Source: a virus
Reading direction: 5' to 3' (one strand)
DNA length: 64,000 nucleotides
Virus record (IMG/VR): IMGVR_UViG_3300045747_000276
Span: 1 to 64,000 of that record
Shown here: positions 25,958 to 34,345 of the stretch, one piece after another
Layout: every line of letters starts with the position of its first letter
Numbering within the stretch: the first letter of the stretch is position 1
Translations under genes and position numbers: made by a program
The notes under the pieces: generated by a model
The model's input: only the letters and a program-made list of their open reading frames with translations
Told to the model about the DNA's origin: nothing
Database searches by the model: none

Positions 25958-26113
25958 ATTTTTTATTTTTATATTATGAATGTGATAGAGTTAATTACGG
26001 CTCTTGGCAACAAACAGTTGCATTTTTCAAATTCTCGGCAGGTGATGTGCTTAACATCACCTAAGTGGTATCATTGTATCACCAGTCCAGATAAAACAGC
26101 TAAAGGATCTAGA

Positions 26114-26773
26114 ATGAAAATGACAATCATTCCACCTGCCTCATCATTGAATTATGATATTAAGAAGAAGGCATTTAAACTTCGAATAGATTGGATGGGT
26201 AAATTTAAGTCCATCGGTAAATTGTTTCGTGTAACTGCAATAACCTGCATTATTGCAGTTGGCTTACTTGGAGTAAATTCCGATGAAATAAAATCTGCAG
26301 AAATGGACTTACTATTATTGCCTGAAGCAATATTCACTAGGTATATCATAGACAGTAATCCCAAAGTCAATATGAACGACGCTGTGACTATGTCAAATTC
26401 TATATTGAAATGGGCAGATCAATTCAATATTGACCCCAGTTTATTGCTAGCATTATCACAAACAGAGTCTGGTTTTAATAAACACAGCATATCGTCTGTT
26501 GGTGCGGTTGGGTTAACTCAGATTATGGTCAGATATCATGTAGAGAAGATCAAAACAGCAAAAAAGTATCTTCCTACACCTGAACTATTTGACATCAATA
26601 CCAATATCTATTTAGGAGCATGGGTTCTACGTGATTGTTTAACAAAGTTCAAGAGCACAAATAGTGCATTGCTTTGTTATAACGGGTCCAATTCTAATCC
26701 TTCCGGGTACGATAAAGTTGTTCTAAGGTTCAAGAGTAATATCGACGGGTATTTGAAATCAGTAAAGGCATAA
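26114..26773 (+). CDS. lytic transglycosylase-like protein
   Basis: 219 residues from ATG 26114 (AAAGGA upstream); an in-frame ATG at 25976 would add 46. A basic N terminus, one membrane helix (TAITCIIAVGLLGV) and a C-terminal SLT-type domain: LLALSQTESGFN holds the catalytic Glu, then VGAVGLTQIM and a CYNGS motif. It probably cleaves murein from the periplasmic side of the inner membrane, during entry or lysis. Confidence 0.75.
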   Translation: MKMTIIPPASSLNYDIKKKAFKLRIDWMGKFKSIGKLFRVTAITCIIAVGLLGVNSDEIKSAEMDLLLLPEAIFTRYIIDSNPKVNMNDAVTMSNSILKWADQFNIDPSLLLALSQTESGFNKHSISSVGAVGLTQIMVRYHVEKIKTAKKYLPTPELFDINTNIYLGAWVLRDCLTKFKSTNSALLCYNGSNSNPSGYDKVVLRFKSNIDGYLKSVKA

Positions 26774-26775
26774 TT

Positions 26776-27537
26776 ATGGCAAAGATTGGTTATGAGTTTG
26801 AGTTTCTCTGCAATAGAGATAGCTCAGATATTGAAAGAGACATGGAAAAAATATTTGGGCCTAAGAACAAGTTTAGGGTAACCACAGACGGATCCATAAA
26901 GAGAAGTAAAAACACTATTAAACGAAACGGTTGGCATGGTGTGGAGTTAATAACACCACCATTAACTAAATTAAAATCTATCAACACTTTGAATATATTA
27001 CAGTTATATCTAGATAAGATAGGGGCAATAACAAACAACTCAACTGGATTTCATATAAATGTGTCTTCATCGAGTATGAGAAATTTTGACCCTATGACAT
27101 TGATTGGGGTAGTTGACGAGAGTAGAATTGCAAGAACTTTTGGTAGGGAATTAAACCCATACTGTGTCCCATGGGCATTTTATCTCAACTCTCTTGCGAG
27201 AAGCATAAAACGGGATAAGAGTGTCATAAACAAATTTGGTACTTTTATAAAAGAAGTTGATGCAGTTACATATGCTATTTCTGTAGGGGATGCAGATTGT
27301 GGTCATATTCATGCAGATCGCCTTATGAAACGTATGATAGAAAAGTATATGACGACCAATATAAGTAAGTTGCAATTGGGTTACGTAGAATATAGAATGC
27401 TAGGTGGAAAAGATTATCATAAAAAGGGGCTGCAACCCATAGTAGAACATCTTGTCAGTTTGACAAACTATGCAGCCAAAGGGAAAAGCAACAGTATTAA
27501 CAATGATTACTATAGTCAATATAAGGATTTACTATGA
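26776..27537 (+). CDS. amidoligase-like enzyme
   Basis: 253 residues. IGYEFEFLC at the start, VTTDGSI, GVELITPPL and STGFHINVS are the ordered motifs of the amidoligase (carboxylate-amine ligase, glutamine-synthetase-like fold) family seen in phages. It would form amide bonds on a peptide or small molecule; the substrate is unknown. It overlaps the next small gene by ATGA. Confidence 0.6.
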   Translation: MAKIGYEFEFLCNRDSSDIERDMEKIFGPKNKFRVTTDGSIKRSKNTIKRNGWHGVELITPPLTKLKSINTLNILQLYLDKIGAITNNSTGFHINVSSSSMRNFDPMTLIGVVDESRIARTFGRELNPYCVPWAFYLNSLARSIKRDKSVINKFGTFIKEVDAVTYAISVGDADCGHIHADRLMKRMIEKYMTTNISKLQLGYVEYRMLGGKDYHKKGLQPIVEHLVSLTNYAAKGKSNSINNDYYSQYKDLL

Positions 27538-27710
27538 ATAAATTGCCCAGTATTTTGAAATCTAATAAGATTCCCAATTCAATTGAGACAACTCGGTTGA
27601 TTGAAATCAATGAAAAGAAAAGAGTGGCTGCAATAGAACGCCTTGGAGAGAGGTGGTTGTTCCATCCGTCGAATAAAGTTCAACGAAGCAATAGTATGGC
27701 ATTAAATTAA
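27534..27710 (+). CDS. 58-residue basic protein
   Basis: MNKLPSILKSNKIPNS...; basic and helical, coupled to the amidoligase gene by ATGA. Not recognised; a candidate partner of that enzyme by position only. Confidence 0.45.
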   Translation: MNKLPSILKSNKIPNSIETTRLIEINEKKRVAAIERLGERWLFHPSNKVQRSNSMALN

Positions 27711-27711
27711 T

Positions 27712-28137
27712 ATGAAATATCAATATCACAAAGACGGCACTGCACCTCCTGAGGCATGCGACAAAACAATTTTTGTATTCGGCAGTAATCTATCTGGCAT
27801 ACATGGAGCAGGTGCAGCTCGGGCAGCATTTGAAAATTATGGTGCCAAGTGGGGCACTGGTGTGGGGTTTGCAGGACAGTCATACGCAATTCCAACAAAG
27901 GATTTTGGCATTGCCCGAACACTAACTATCGGTGAAATTTCTGATTATGTAATTTATTTTAAGTTGGCAGCAAATAATGTTAGGGGCATGGATGGCAACG
28001 TGTTGAAATATTTTGTAACCAGGATTGGCTGCGGTCTGGCAGGGTACAAAGACGAAGATATTGCCCCATTATTTGCCAATTCCCCAGAAAACTGTAATTT
28101 TCCAGTAACATGGAAACCATTCTTGGAAGTCCTATAA
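27712..28137 (+). CDS. macro-like domain protein (A1S_2505-type)
   Basis: 141 residues: TIFVFGSNLSGIHGAGAARAA, SYAIPTKD and RIGCGLAGYKDEDIAPLF match a phage-associated macro-like family. Macro folds bind ADP-ribose or related nucleotides, so a link with the NAD and NADAR genes is plausible, though unproven. Confidence 0.7.
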   Translation: MKYQYHKDGTAPPEACDKTIFVFGSNLSGIHGAGAARAAFENYGAKWGTGVGFAGQSYAIPTKDFGIARTLTIGEISDYVIYFKLAANNVRGMDGNVLKYFVTRIGCGLAGYKDEDIAPLFANSPENCNFPVTWKPFLEVL

Positions 28138-28140
28138 ATA
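28133..28140 (+). promoter_or_regulatory. T4-type late promoter
   Basis: TATAAATA overlapping the end of the macro-like gene, about 75 bases upstream of folE. Confidence 0.55.
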
Positions 28141-28213
28141 GATTGTCGCAAAGTAATATTGCATTAAATTAAAATATATGTGACAATACATCATCAATCG
28201 AAAAGGAGCATAA

Positions 28214-28888
28214 ATGTTTGACGTTAAGAAAACCGACCCTGCATTGGGACAATTAGTAGAAGATAACCTTAATCGTCTTGGTCTACAAACACCAACGAAA
28301 AGAACTGCATTACTGGCAGGTGAAGATTATAAAATATCTCAGATTCAAAAATCATTCTCGGATATTATGACCGTTATGGGTTTAGATTTATCAGACGACT
28401 CTCTAGAGGATACACCCAAAAGGGTTGCCAAGATGTTTGTCAATGAGACAATGTGGGGCCTCAAACCTGAGAATTTCCCAAAAATCACAACCATCGAAAA
28501 CAAGATGAAGTACGATGAGATGCTAATCGAAAAAGACATCTCAGTTATGTCAAATTGTGAGCATCATTTTGTCACCATTGAGGGTCGTGCCCACATAGCA
28601 TACATTCCGAAAAATAGGGTAATCGGATTGTCAAAAATCAACCGAGTTGTTGAATATTTTAGTCGTCGTCCTCAAGTTCAGGAACGATTGACATCACAGA
28701 TTTTTGAAACATTGAAATTTATTCTGGATACTGATGATGTTGCAGTAGTAGTTGACGCTAAGCATTATTGTGTTATTAGTCGCGGTATTCAAGATGAGAA
28801 TAGTCATACCATCACAAGTGCCGTGGGTGGAAAGTTTAGAACAGAACCTGATGTCCGTAAAGAGTTCTTAGCATTAGTAAGAGTATGA
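28214..28888 (+). CDS. folE: GTP cyclohydrolase I
   Basis: 224 residues with zinc ligands Cys115 and His118 in NCEHHF and Cys186 in KHYCV, and the VIGLSKINR substrate region. It makes dihydroneopterin triphosphate, the first step to 7-deazaguanines. With the DpdA, QueC and QueD-like genes it indicates DNA base modification rather than folate synthesis. AAAAGGAG precedes the start. Confidence 0.9.
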   Translation: MFDVKKTDPALGQLVEDNLNRLGLQTPTKRTALLAGEDYKISQIQKSFSDIMTVMGLDLSDDSLEDTPKRVAKMFVNETMWGLKPENFPKITTIENKMKYDEMLIEKDISVMSNCEHHFVTIEGRAHIAYIPKNRVIGLSKINRVVEYFSRRPQVQERLTSQIFETLKFILDTDDVAVVVDAKHYCVISRGIQDENSHTITSAVGGKFRTEPDVRKEFLALVRV

Positions 28889-29004
28889 AGTATCTAAAGT
28901 TTATATTATTGACAATTGCTGCTATACCCTATATTTTTATATGGTGTATATTTCATCCTAAACTCGTATGGTTTCAATGTAAGAAAGATTACAAATGGCT
29001 TTAA
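28885..29004 (+). CDS. 39-residue membrane peptide
   Basis: ATG overlaps the folE stop; a hydrophobic helix (FILLTIAAIPYIFIWCIF) then a short basic tail. It overlaps the next gene by ten bases. Tentative. Confidence 0.4.
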   Translation: MKYLKFILLTIAAIPYIFIWCIFHPKLVWFQCKKDYKWL

Positions 29005-29534
29005 GTAAACATGCCCACATTATGATAGACACTGAGACACTGAGCCAGCATAAAAATGCTGTTATTGTGTCAATAGGTGCATGTAAGTTCTCCTTTGAAA
29101 AGGGGATCTTCGATGAATTTTATATCAACATTGATGCCAAAGATTCAAAGAAACACGGACTCCACATTGATCAGAGCACAATTGATTGGTGGATGAAGCA
29201 GGATAAGGCAGCTCGCAATGCGTGGATGGTTGATCCTCAACCATTGAAATTTGCAATGGGAGAATTGACAAATTGGATTGGTGACGCGAATCATAACTTT
29301 TGGGCACACGGTGCATCATTCGACTATCCTATCCTAGAGAGTTCATGGGAAGCGGTCGGAATGAAACCTCAGTGGAAATATTGGAATCTAAATGATTCTA
29401 GAACCATTATGAACATTGCTGGTATAAACAATAAGACTCTTAGGAGTAATGATGATACTGTTTACCACAATGCATTGGAAGATTCCAAAGCACAAACAAA
29501 GGTTTTGATTGAGTTATTGAAGGATATAATGTAA
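28995..29534 (+). CDS. DEDDh 3'-5' exonuclease (DexA/Rv2179c-like)
   Basis: 179 residues. HIMIDTET (Asp, Glu), WAHGASFDYPIL (Asp) and YHNALEDSKAQ (His, Asp) give the DEDDh set; STIDWWMKQ resembles T4 DexA. It degrades DNA or RNA from the 3' end. It sits between folE and dpdA with overlapping ends. Confidence 0.8.
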   Translation: MALSKHAHIMIDTETLSQHKNAVIVSIGACKFSFEKGIFDEFYINIDAKDSKKHGLHIDQSTIDWWMKQDKAARNAWMVDPQPLKFAMGELTNWIGDANHNFWAHGASFDYPILESSWEAVGMKPQWKYWNLNDSRTIMNIAGINNKTLRSNDDTVYHNALEDSKAQTKVLIELLKDIM

Positions 29535-30745
29535 TGAGTGAACATATTAAAACGCGCTTTCTATTGGCGCTTAGTGGTGGAAGTTTGACGGCAATTAAGA
29601 AGTATGTTTCTGGTAATTGGGAACAGCGCAATCTATCAAAGTCGTTTAAGTTTTATAACAAAGACGCAGATTCTTATTTCTATCACCCAGATTTGCTGTT
29701 CAGTGCATTCCATATGAAACCTATTCTTAAGGGTCGTACAATCTGGGATGTGTTAGAAATCAACAGGAATGAAAAACGAATGATTTTCATCGACTCTGGT
29801 GGTTACTCTATTGCTACAGGTGCAGTGTCTCGAGACAAGTGGACAGACCAGATGGCATTTGACTTATCTGTCGCCAATGGTAATTTGTTCCCCATTCTAG
29901 ATATTCCTGTTACACCCAATGCAGACTTTGATGAGCACCTAAAGATCAGCAAAAACAGTGCACAATTTTACAAGGCAAACAAACCAGGCAACGGTGAGAT
30001 GATTTTGAATGTTGCACACGGTAGACACATTGAAGAAGTTAAGAGGTGGGTTGATTCTATCAGTGAAGTAGAGTTGGATGGTTGGGCTCTAGGTTCAAGT
30101 CACAGAGGAAATCCAAAGGAAATCTTGAAGGGCATGTTCTACATGCTAACATCAGGTGTTCTTGACAAAGCAAAAGCATTCCACGTCTTCGGTGTATCGT
30201 CAGCATCAATGATCATTTATTTTGCAGCAGTTAAGCATGCTATTCGCCGAAACAAGTTGAAGTATAATTTTGATCTTACATTTGATAGTTCATATCCAAT
30301 GAGGACATTCGCATTTGGTCACTTCTTTGCATTCCGCAAGTTTGATGGGTTTGTGAATGTGACCATGACTAACACTGTTGATTGGTCACAATTAAAGGAT
30401 GATGATTTTGCAGATGGGTTCTTTTGTAATTGCCCAGTTTGTTCAAACATCAAGTCTTTCCCATCATTGATGAAGGATGAGAAGTCAGATGAGCGAGGTA
30501 TGTGGGGTTCGTTGCATAATTTGCATGAAATGCTAATGTATAAACGGCAGATTGAGGCTCTGGTAGAAATGTGTATGGATGTAGATGGTCTTGTTGGGAA
30601 CATTTTCCCTGCAACGATTGCTAGGAACATACTGGTTATCCAAGAGGCATTCAACGACATTCCTAATGGTGAGGCAATCATCAATCGTAAATTTGAATAC
30701 AAAGACATTGATGCAGGCAACTCATTGGAAGGATTCTTCGGATGA
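29534..30745 (+). CDS. dpdA: DpdA-like DNA 7-deazaguanine transglycosylase
   Basis: 403 residues related to tRNA-guanine transglycosylase: FIDSGGY with Asp87 (first catalytic Asp), ALGSSHRG, HVFGVSSASM, FDSSYPMRTFAFG with Asp251 at the position of the TGT nucleophile, and CNCPVC for zinc. The context with folE and an amidotransferase-QueC fusion points to the phage DNA form that swaps guanine for a 7-deazaguanine in DNA. It likely protects phage DNA from restriction. Confidence 0.85.
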   Translation: MSEHIKTRFLLALSGGSLTAIKKYVSGNWEQRNLSKSFKFYNKDADSYFYHPDLLFSAFHMKPILKGRTIWDVLEINRNEKRMIFIDSGGYSIATGAVSRDKWTDQMAFDLSVANGNLFPILDIPVTPNADFDEHLKISKNSAQFYKANKPGNGEMILNVAHGRHIEEVKRWVDSISEVELDGWALGSSHRGNPKEILKGMFYMLTSGVLDKAKAFHVFGVSSASMIIYFAAVKHAIRRNKLKYNFDLTFDSSYPMRTFAFGHFFAFRKFDGFVNVTMTNTVDWSQLKDDDFADGFFCNCPVCSNIKSFPSLMKDEKSDERGMWGSLHNLHEMLMYKRQIEALVEMCMDVDGLVGNIFPATIARNILVIQEAFNDIPNGEAIINRKFEYKDIDAGNSLEGFFG

Positions 30746-30996
30746 ACCGAAACCCATATTTGTCCTATTACACAGACAAAATTAAGAGTCTACGGAGTGA
30801 AATCAATTTGCTCCGTAGAACAGAACGAGCATTCGTAAAGGAAATGAGGAAAGCTTGTTCTCACTCTGGTCATTTGAAACGTCTACCTGTAATGAGTAAA
30901 TTACCTATGTTTGCTGCACAGGGCTCAGATCCATTCACAGCGACGGTTAAGTATAAAGTTGTGTGTCAGGATTGTGGAAAGGTTATTCAGAAATGA
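30742..30996 (+). CDS. coiled-coil zinc-finger protein 1
   Basis: 84 residues: a helical N-terminal half, then CSHSGH and a final VCQDCGK, together a possible four-ligand zinc site. It is a paralogue of the next gene (shared VCQDCGK end). ATGA overlap with dpdA. Confidence 0.5.
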   Translation: MNRNPYLSYYTDKIKSLRSEINLLRRTERAFVKEMRKACSHSGHLKRLPVMSKLPMFAAQGSDPFTATVKYKVVCQDCGKVIQK

Positions 30997-31271
30997 AAAT
31001 ACGAAATGCAGTAAAAAGACTTGAAGATAAAATAACTAAACTATATAATGACATTAAGGACATTAGGGAAACCTGTCCCCATGAACATTTGCAAGGCAAA
31101 TTCGGTGCAAACACGGGGAATTGGTGTAGTAGTGATGATTCCTATTGGGTAGACTTTGTGTGTCAGGATTGTGGAAAACGCTGGACAGAAGATCAAATGG
31201 AGATTGGGTACGGCGTGACCAAAGATGGTTTTAAATTTACTAGAGTTAAGGAGTTCGTTGTGACTTCTTGA
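30993..31271 (+). CDS. coiled-coil zinc-finger protein 2
   Basis: 92 residues; helix, CPHEH, then FVCQDCGKRWTED. Similar order and motif to the preceding gene, so a tandem duplication. Its 3' end overlaps the convergent endonuclease gene by 26 bases. Confidence 0.5.
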   Translation: MKIRNAVKRLEDKITKLYNDIKDIRETCPHEHLQGKFGANTGNWCSSDDSYWVDFVCQDCGKRWTEDQMEIGYGVTKDGFKFTRVKEFVVTS

Positions 31272-31941
31272 TGTAATATGAAGTCTTCGGTTTACCTATC
31301 GACCTGGTGTGTAATTTAATATTGCCAGCATTGAATAGTTTATTACAATGCTGGCACTCATACATGTTCTTTGTGGCAAATGTTTTCCTTGTTTCCGCAT
31401 CATGCACCTTTCCTTTGTTTATCATAACAACTTCCCCAGAAATATAAATAGGATCTGATTTGTTTATACGAAATATATTACCCAATTTATCCTTAACTGT
31501 TACTGAATTGTGCCCTGGATCTGGTACTCTCCCTGGTAACCTACCCTTTATAAAGGTATCGGGTATTGGTAATCCCTTTGGTATTCTACGTTCTATAGAC
31601 CCGTTGTTACAATAGTAGTTGCCGTTTCTTTTATAACTCTCATAGTTAGGATAATGATCAATCATGTTAATCCACTTTTCTTCATTCTTGGCGTTCAATC
31701 GTTTTAGCACCATGGACTCCCATTTCATTGCTACAGACGCACCCTCGAATATTTTTCGTATTTGTATTATATCTGGTTCCCCATAAGTATTACGAAAATC
31801 TTTTACATATCTAGAACTAGTGAAGTATACTTTCCATAGGTCTTGATGTGGTGTTGTTTTGTTTGCTGTTCGGACACCATAGTACCATCTATTGTGTTTG
31901 GTCCAACCAATTAGGTAGGTGTAAGGTTGAAATTTTGACAT
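31246..31941 (-). CDS. GIY-YIG-like homing endonuclease
   Basis: 231 residues on the minus strand between the dpdA and queC operon parts. YTYLIGWTKHNRWYYGVRTA is a GIY-YIG-like start, followed by DLWKVYFTSSRYVKDF and a WESMVLKRL region with a likely catalytic Glu; a C-terminal CQHCNKLF...H zinc finger would bind DNA. It has its own late promoter (31976-31983) and ribosome site. Probably a mobile gene. Confidence 0.7.
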   Translation of the reverse strand: MSKFQPYTYLIGWTKHNRWYYGVRTANKTTPHQDLWKVYFTSSRYVKDFRNTYGEPDIIQIRKIFEGASVAMKWESMVLKRLNAKNEEKWINMIDHYPNYESYKRNGNYYCNNGSIERRIPKGLPIPDTFIKGRLPGRVPDPGHNSVTVKDKLGNIFRINKSDPIYISGEVVMINKGKVHDAETRKTFATKNMYECQHCNKLFNAGNIKLHTRSIGKPKTSYYIKKSQRTP

Positions 31942-31975
31942 AAAATAAGATTTCCTTTATCATCAATGTATGTAT

Positions 31976-31983
31976 TATTTATA
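31976..31983 (-). promoter_or_regulatory. late promoter of the minus-strand endonuclease
   Basis: TATAAATA on the minus strand, 35 bases before the endonuclease start codon. Confidence 0.6.
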
Positions 31984-31996
31984 AGGAGAACATATC

Positions 31997-33442
31997 GTGT
32001 GTGGAATAGGTGGTGTATTAAATTTTGGGTCAAATACGTTTGAGGATTATAATGGTTTTCTCAATCAGTTGACACAACGCGGTAGGGACTCTTTAGGTAT
32101 TATGGTATATGACGACCAGGGTCGGGTGTCTACTACTAAGTACCTAGATCAAAAGAGCATAGGAAGTTACTTCCCATTGAACGACATCGTTAAGTTGATG
32201 ATGGTTAATGTTAGAGCGGTGCCCACATCATTCTCAGAGGGTAATGTTAAGATGGAAGATGGTTACCTTCAACCTTATGTTATTCGTGGTGAAGCGTCAC
32301 CCAAGCAACATCGTGCCATAATTCACAATGGCACAATAGCTAATGATGACACTCTAAACAAGACATTCGATTACCTAATCAATGACGACAATGGTGCAGT
32401 GTATTTTGATAGACGGCAAGTTCCTATTGATTCAACTGTATTTTTGAATTATTCCTCTAAGACCCTATGTGATGCTATTCGTGATCAAGAGATAGTCGGT
32501 TCATTTAGTGGGGCTCTGTGGGATGAACCTGAAGCCACAGTAGTGTTGTTTAAAAATTATATGCCATTACATATTATGATTGACTACACTGCCCGGCGTG
32601 TGTGGTGGTCTAATGTAAAAGAAGCACTATATGAGGTGGGTGGGAACGAAGTTGCATATTTTGATGTCCCTGCATATACATCTATTTTTATCCCGTATCA
32701 CCGGACTTTTGATGAAGTTGTGCATATCATCAAACAAGGTATGCGAAAGGGTGGTAACCTCTATGGGAAACAAAAAGCGGAAAAGGCATTAGTTGTTTGC
32801 TCTTCCGGATTGGATTCAACTACAGTTGCAGCTCTCGCTGTAAAGAAATACGGCAAAGACAATGTGACATTGTTGCATTATAACTATGGATGTAAGGCAG
32901 AATCACGGGAACAATTCCGAATTGTTCAAATTGCAGAACGATTAGGTTGTTCCTATAAGATAGTTGACATTAGCACAGTTTTTGCAGGAATGAAGTCCCC
33001 TATTCTAGGTACAAATGGCGACATTAGCAAAGGTGATGCAGGGGTAGAATATGCAAAGGAATGGGTACCAGCACGTAATTTGATTATGATGTCTGTAGCG
33101 TTGGGTGTTGCAGAAGATGGTGGGTTCTCTACAATCCAATTGGGTGCCAACTTGACAGAACAAGCATCATTCCCAGACAACTCATTGGATTTCACAGAGA
33201 AGTTGAATGTATTGAGCGCGTATGCCGTGCAGAATAATGTACGAATCCGGGTTGAAGCACCTCTTGTGAATCTGATGAAACAAGAGATCGTGAAGATTGG
33301 TATTGAAGTGAACACACCTTACGAGTTAACATGGTCTTGCTATCACAATGGAGAAACCCACTGTGGTGAGTGTGCTCCATGCCAGATGAGGAAGCAAGCA
33401 TTTGAAATGAACGGGTTAGTTGACCCGGTGATGAAAGGTTAA
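31997..33442 (+). CDS. queC: amidotransferase-QueC fusion (7-deazaguanine synthesis)
   Basis: 481 residues. The GTG start places a nucleophile Cys2 (MCGIGGV) of a class II glutamine amidotransferase domain; from about residue 265 a PP-loop ATPase with CSSGLDSTT and a C-terminal cysteine set (WSCYHNGETHCGECAPC) is QueC. Such Gat-QueC fusions are known from phages that make archaeosine-type DNA bases, the amidotransferase supplying nitrogen. AAGGAGAA precedes the start. Confidence 0.88.
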   Translation: MCGIGGVLNFGSNTFEDYNGFLNQLTQRGRDSLGIMVYDDQGRVSTTKYLDQKSIGSYFPLNDIVKLMMVNVRAVPTSFSEGNVKMEDGYLQPYVIRGEASPKQHRAIIHNGTIANDDTLNKTFDYLINDDNGAVYFDRRQVPIDSTVFLNYSSKTLCDAIRDQEIVGSFSGALWDEPEATVVLFKNYMPLHIMIDYTARRVWWSNVKEALYEVGGNEVAYFDVPAYTSIFIPYHRTFDEVVHIIKQGMRKGGNLYGKQKAEKALVVCSSGLDSTTVAALAVKKYGKDNVTLLHYNYGCKAESREQFRIVQIAERLGCSYKIVDISTVFAGMKSPILGTNGDISKGDAGVEYAKEWVPARNLIMMSVALGVAEDGGFSTIQLGANLTEQASFPDNSLDFTEKLNVLSAYAVQNNVRIRVEAPLVNLMKQEIVKIGIEVNTPYELTWSCYHNGETHCGECAPCQMRKQAFEMNGLVDPVMKG

Positions 33443-33443
33443 T

Positions 33444-33731
33444 ATGGAAAATCAACATAGAAAAATTAACGGATACCGTGAGTTGAGCCAGGTCGAAATT
33501 GATCTGATGAATGAAGTCAAGCAAAAAGGTGTGGAATTAGAGCATTTGATAAAACGGATTCATAAACACATTAATGACCAGGCATTGATTGCTTTCAAGG
33601 AACCAGATGATGTAGAAGCTCGAAGGATACAGTCTGCGGCACCATCAAAGTGGCTAAGAGAGGGGACAACCCAATTACAATTGGGCCTCATGGAGTTGAC
33701 CAGGTCGATTGCACAACCAACATTCTTCTAA
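33444..33731 (+). CDS. acb2: Acb2-like cyclic-nucleotide sponge (T4 Vs.4 family)
   Basis: 95 residues. NGYRELSQVEIDLMNEVKQKG opens a helical hairpin and KWLREGTTQLQLGLMELTRSIAQPTFF closes it, matching the Acb2 pattern. Known members form hexamers that trap cyclic di- and trinucleotides, blocking CBASS and some Thoeris signals. It follows queC by one base. The identification is by eye but the C-terminal motif is distinctive. Confidence 0.8.
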   Translation: MENQHRKINGYRELSQVEIDLMNEVKQKGVELEHLIKRIHKHINDQALIAFKEPDDVEARRIQSAAPSKWLREGTTQLQLGLMELTRSIAQPTFF

Positions 33732-33764
33732 TTTGCATAAAAACAACACATTCTCAAAATAAAT

Positions 33765-33793
33765 TTGACAGTTAAGATTCAAAATGCTATAAT
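33765..33793 (+). promoter_or_regulatory. consensus early promoter
   Basis: TTGACA, 17 bases starting GTTAAG, TATAAT, driving the NADAR gene through a leader of about 85 bases. Confidence 0.75.
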
Positions 33794-33851
33794 AGAATTT
33801 GTCAAGTGTTTATTTTGGGTTTAAGAAAGAAGATAGGGTTGTGCGAAGCAC

Positions 33852-33866
33852 CAGCACGAAGTGCTG
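33852..33866 (+). promoter_or_regulatory. leader hairpin of the NADAR gene
   Basis: CAGCAC-GAA-GTGCTG, a perfect 6-bp hairpin with a GNA-like loop in the leader 18 bases before the start codon; it may tune translation. Confidence 0.4.
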
Positions 33867-33883
33867 TCATTGATAGGTTATTA

Positions 33884-34345
33884 ATGTTTTATGATTCTAA
33901 TGGTGGAAGACATTCGACAGTAAATGAAGTCGGTGTTTATGGGTTCTTTGGTGATTATAGATTTTTGTCTAATTTTGAGATTTGTCAATTCAAGTTAGAT
34001 GGCCTTTCGTGGTCATCTTCTGAATCAGCATATATGGCATGTAAGGTAGATAATTGGTATTTAAAAGAAGAAATATCTAAAATGACACCTAATGAGGCAA
34101 AGAAGGTCGGCAGATCAATTAAATTGATACCTGATTGGGATCTTTTAAAAGTATATCACATGACCAGAATTCTATTTGCTAAATTTAAACAAAATCAATT
34201 TCTAGCAGACAAGCTATCTAGAACAGGTAATCTTTATCTTGAAGAGACCAATGATTGGAATGATAAGTTTTGGGGTAGAGATACATTCGGCGATGGCCAT
34301 AACATGTTGGGTAGTTGTTTAATGATAGTAAGGGATAATATCTGA
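33884..34345 (+). CDS. NADAR (YbiA-like) N-glycosidase
   Basis: 153 residues from ATG 33884; an upstream GTG at 33806 is only about six bases from the predicted transcript start. FFGDYRFLSNFE, SSESAYMACK, EAKKVGRSI, WDLLKVYHM, AKFKQN and a final FWG...GHNMLGSCLMIVR are NADAR motifs. Family members process ADP-ribosylated guanine or riboflavin intermediates, and phage members can reverse DarT-type DNA ADP-ribosylation. An anti-defence role is inferred. Confidence 0.8.
   Translation: MFYDSNGGRHSTVNEVGVYGFFGDYRFLSNFEICQFKLDGLSWSSSESAYMACKVDNWYLKEEISKMTPNEAKKVGRSIKLIPDWDLLKVYHMTRILFAKFKQNQFLADKLSRTGNLYLEETNDWNDKFWGRDTFGDGHNMLGSCLMIVRDNI

Noticed and set aside
33806-33883. GTG start for the NADAR gene
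   Set aside because: It would lie about six bases from the predicted transcript start without a ribosome site; ATG 33884 fits the domain boundary.
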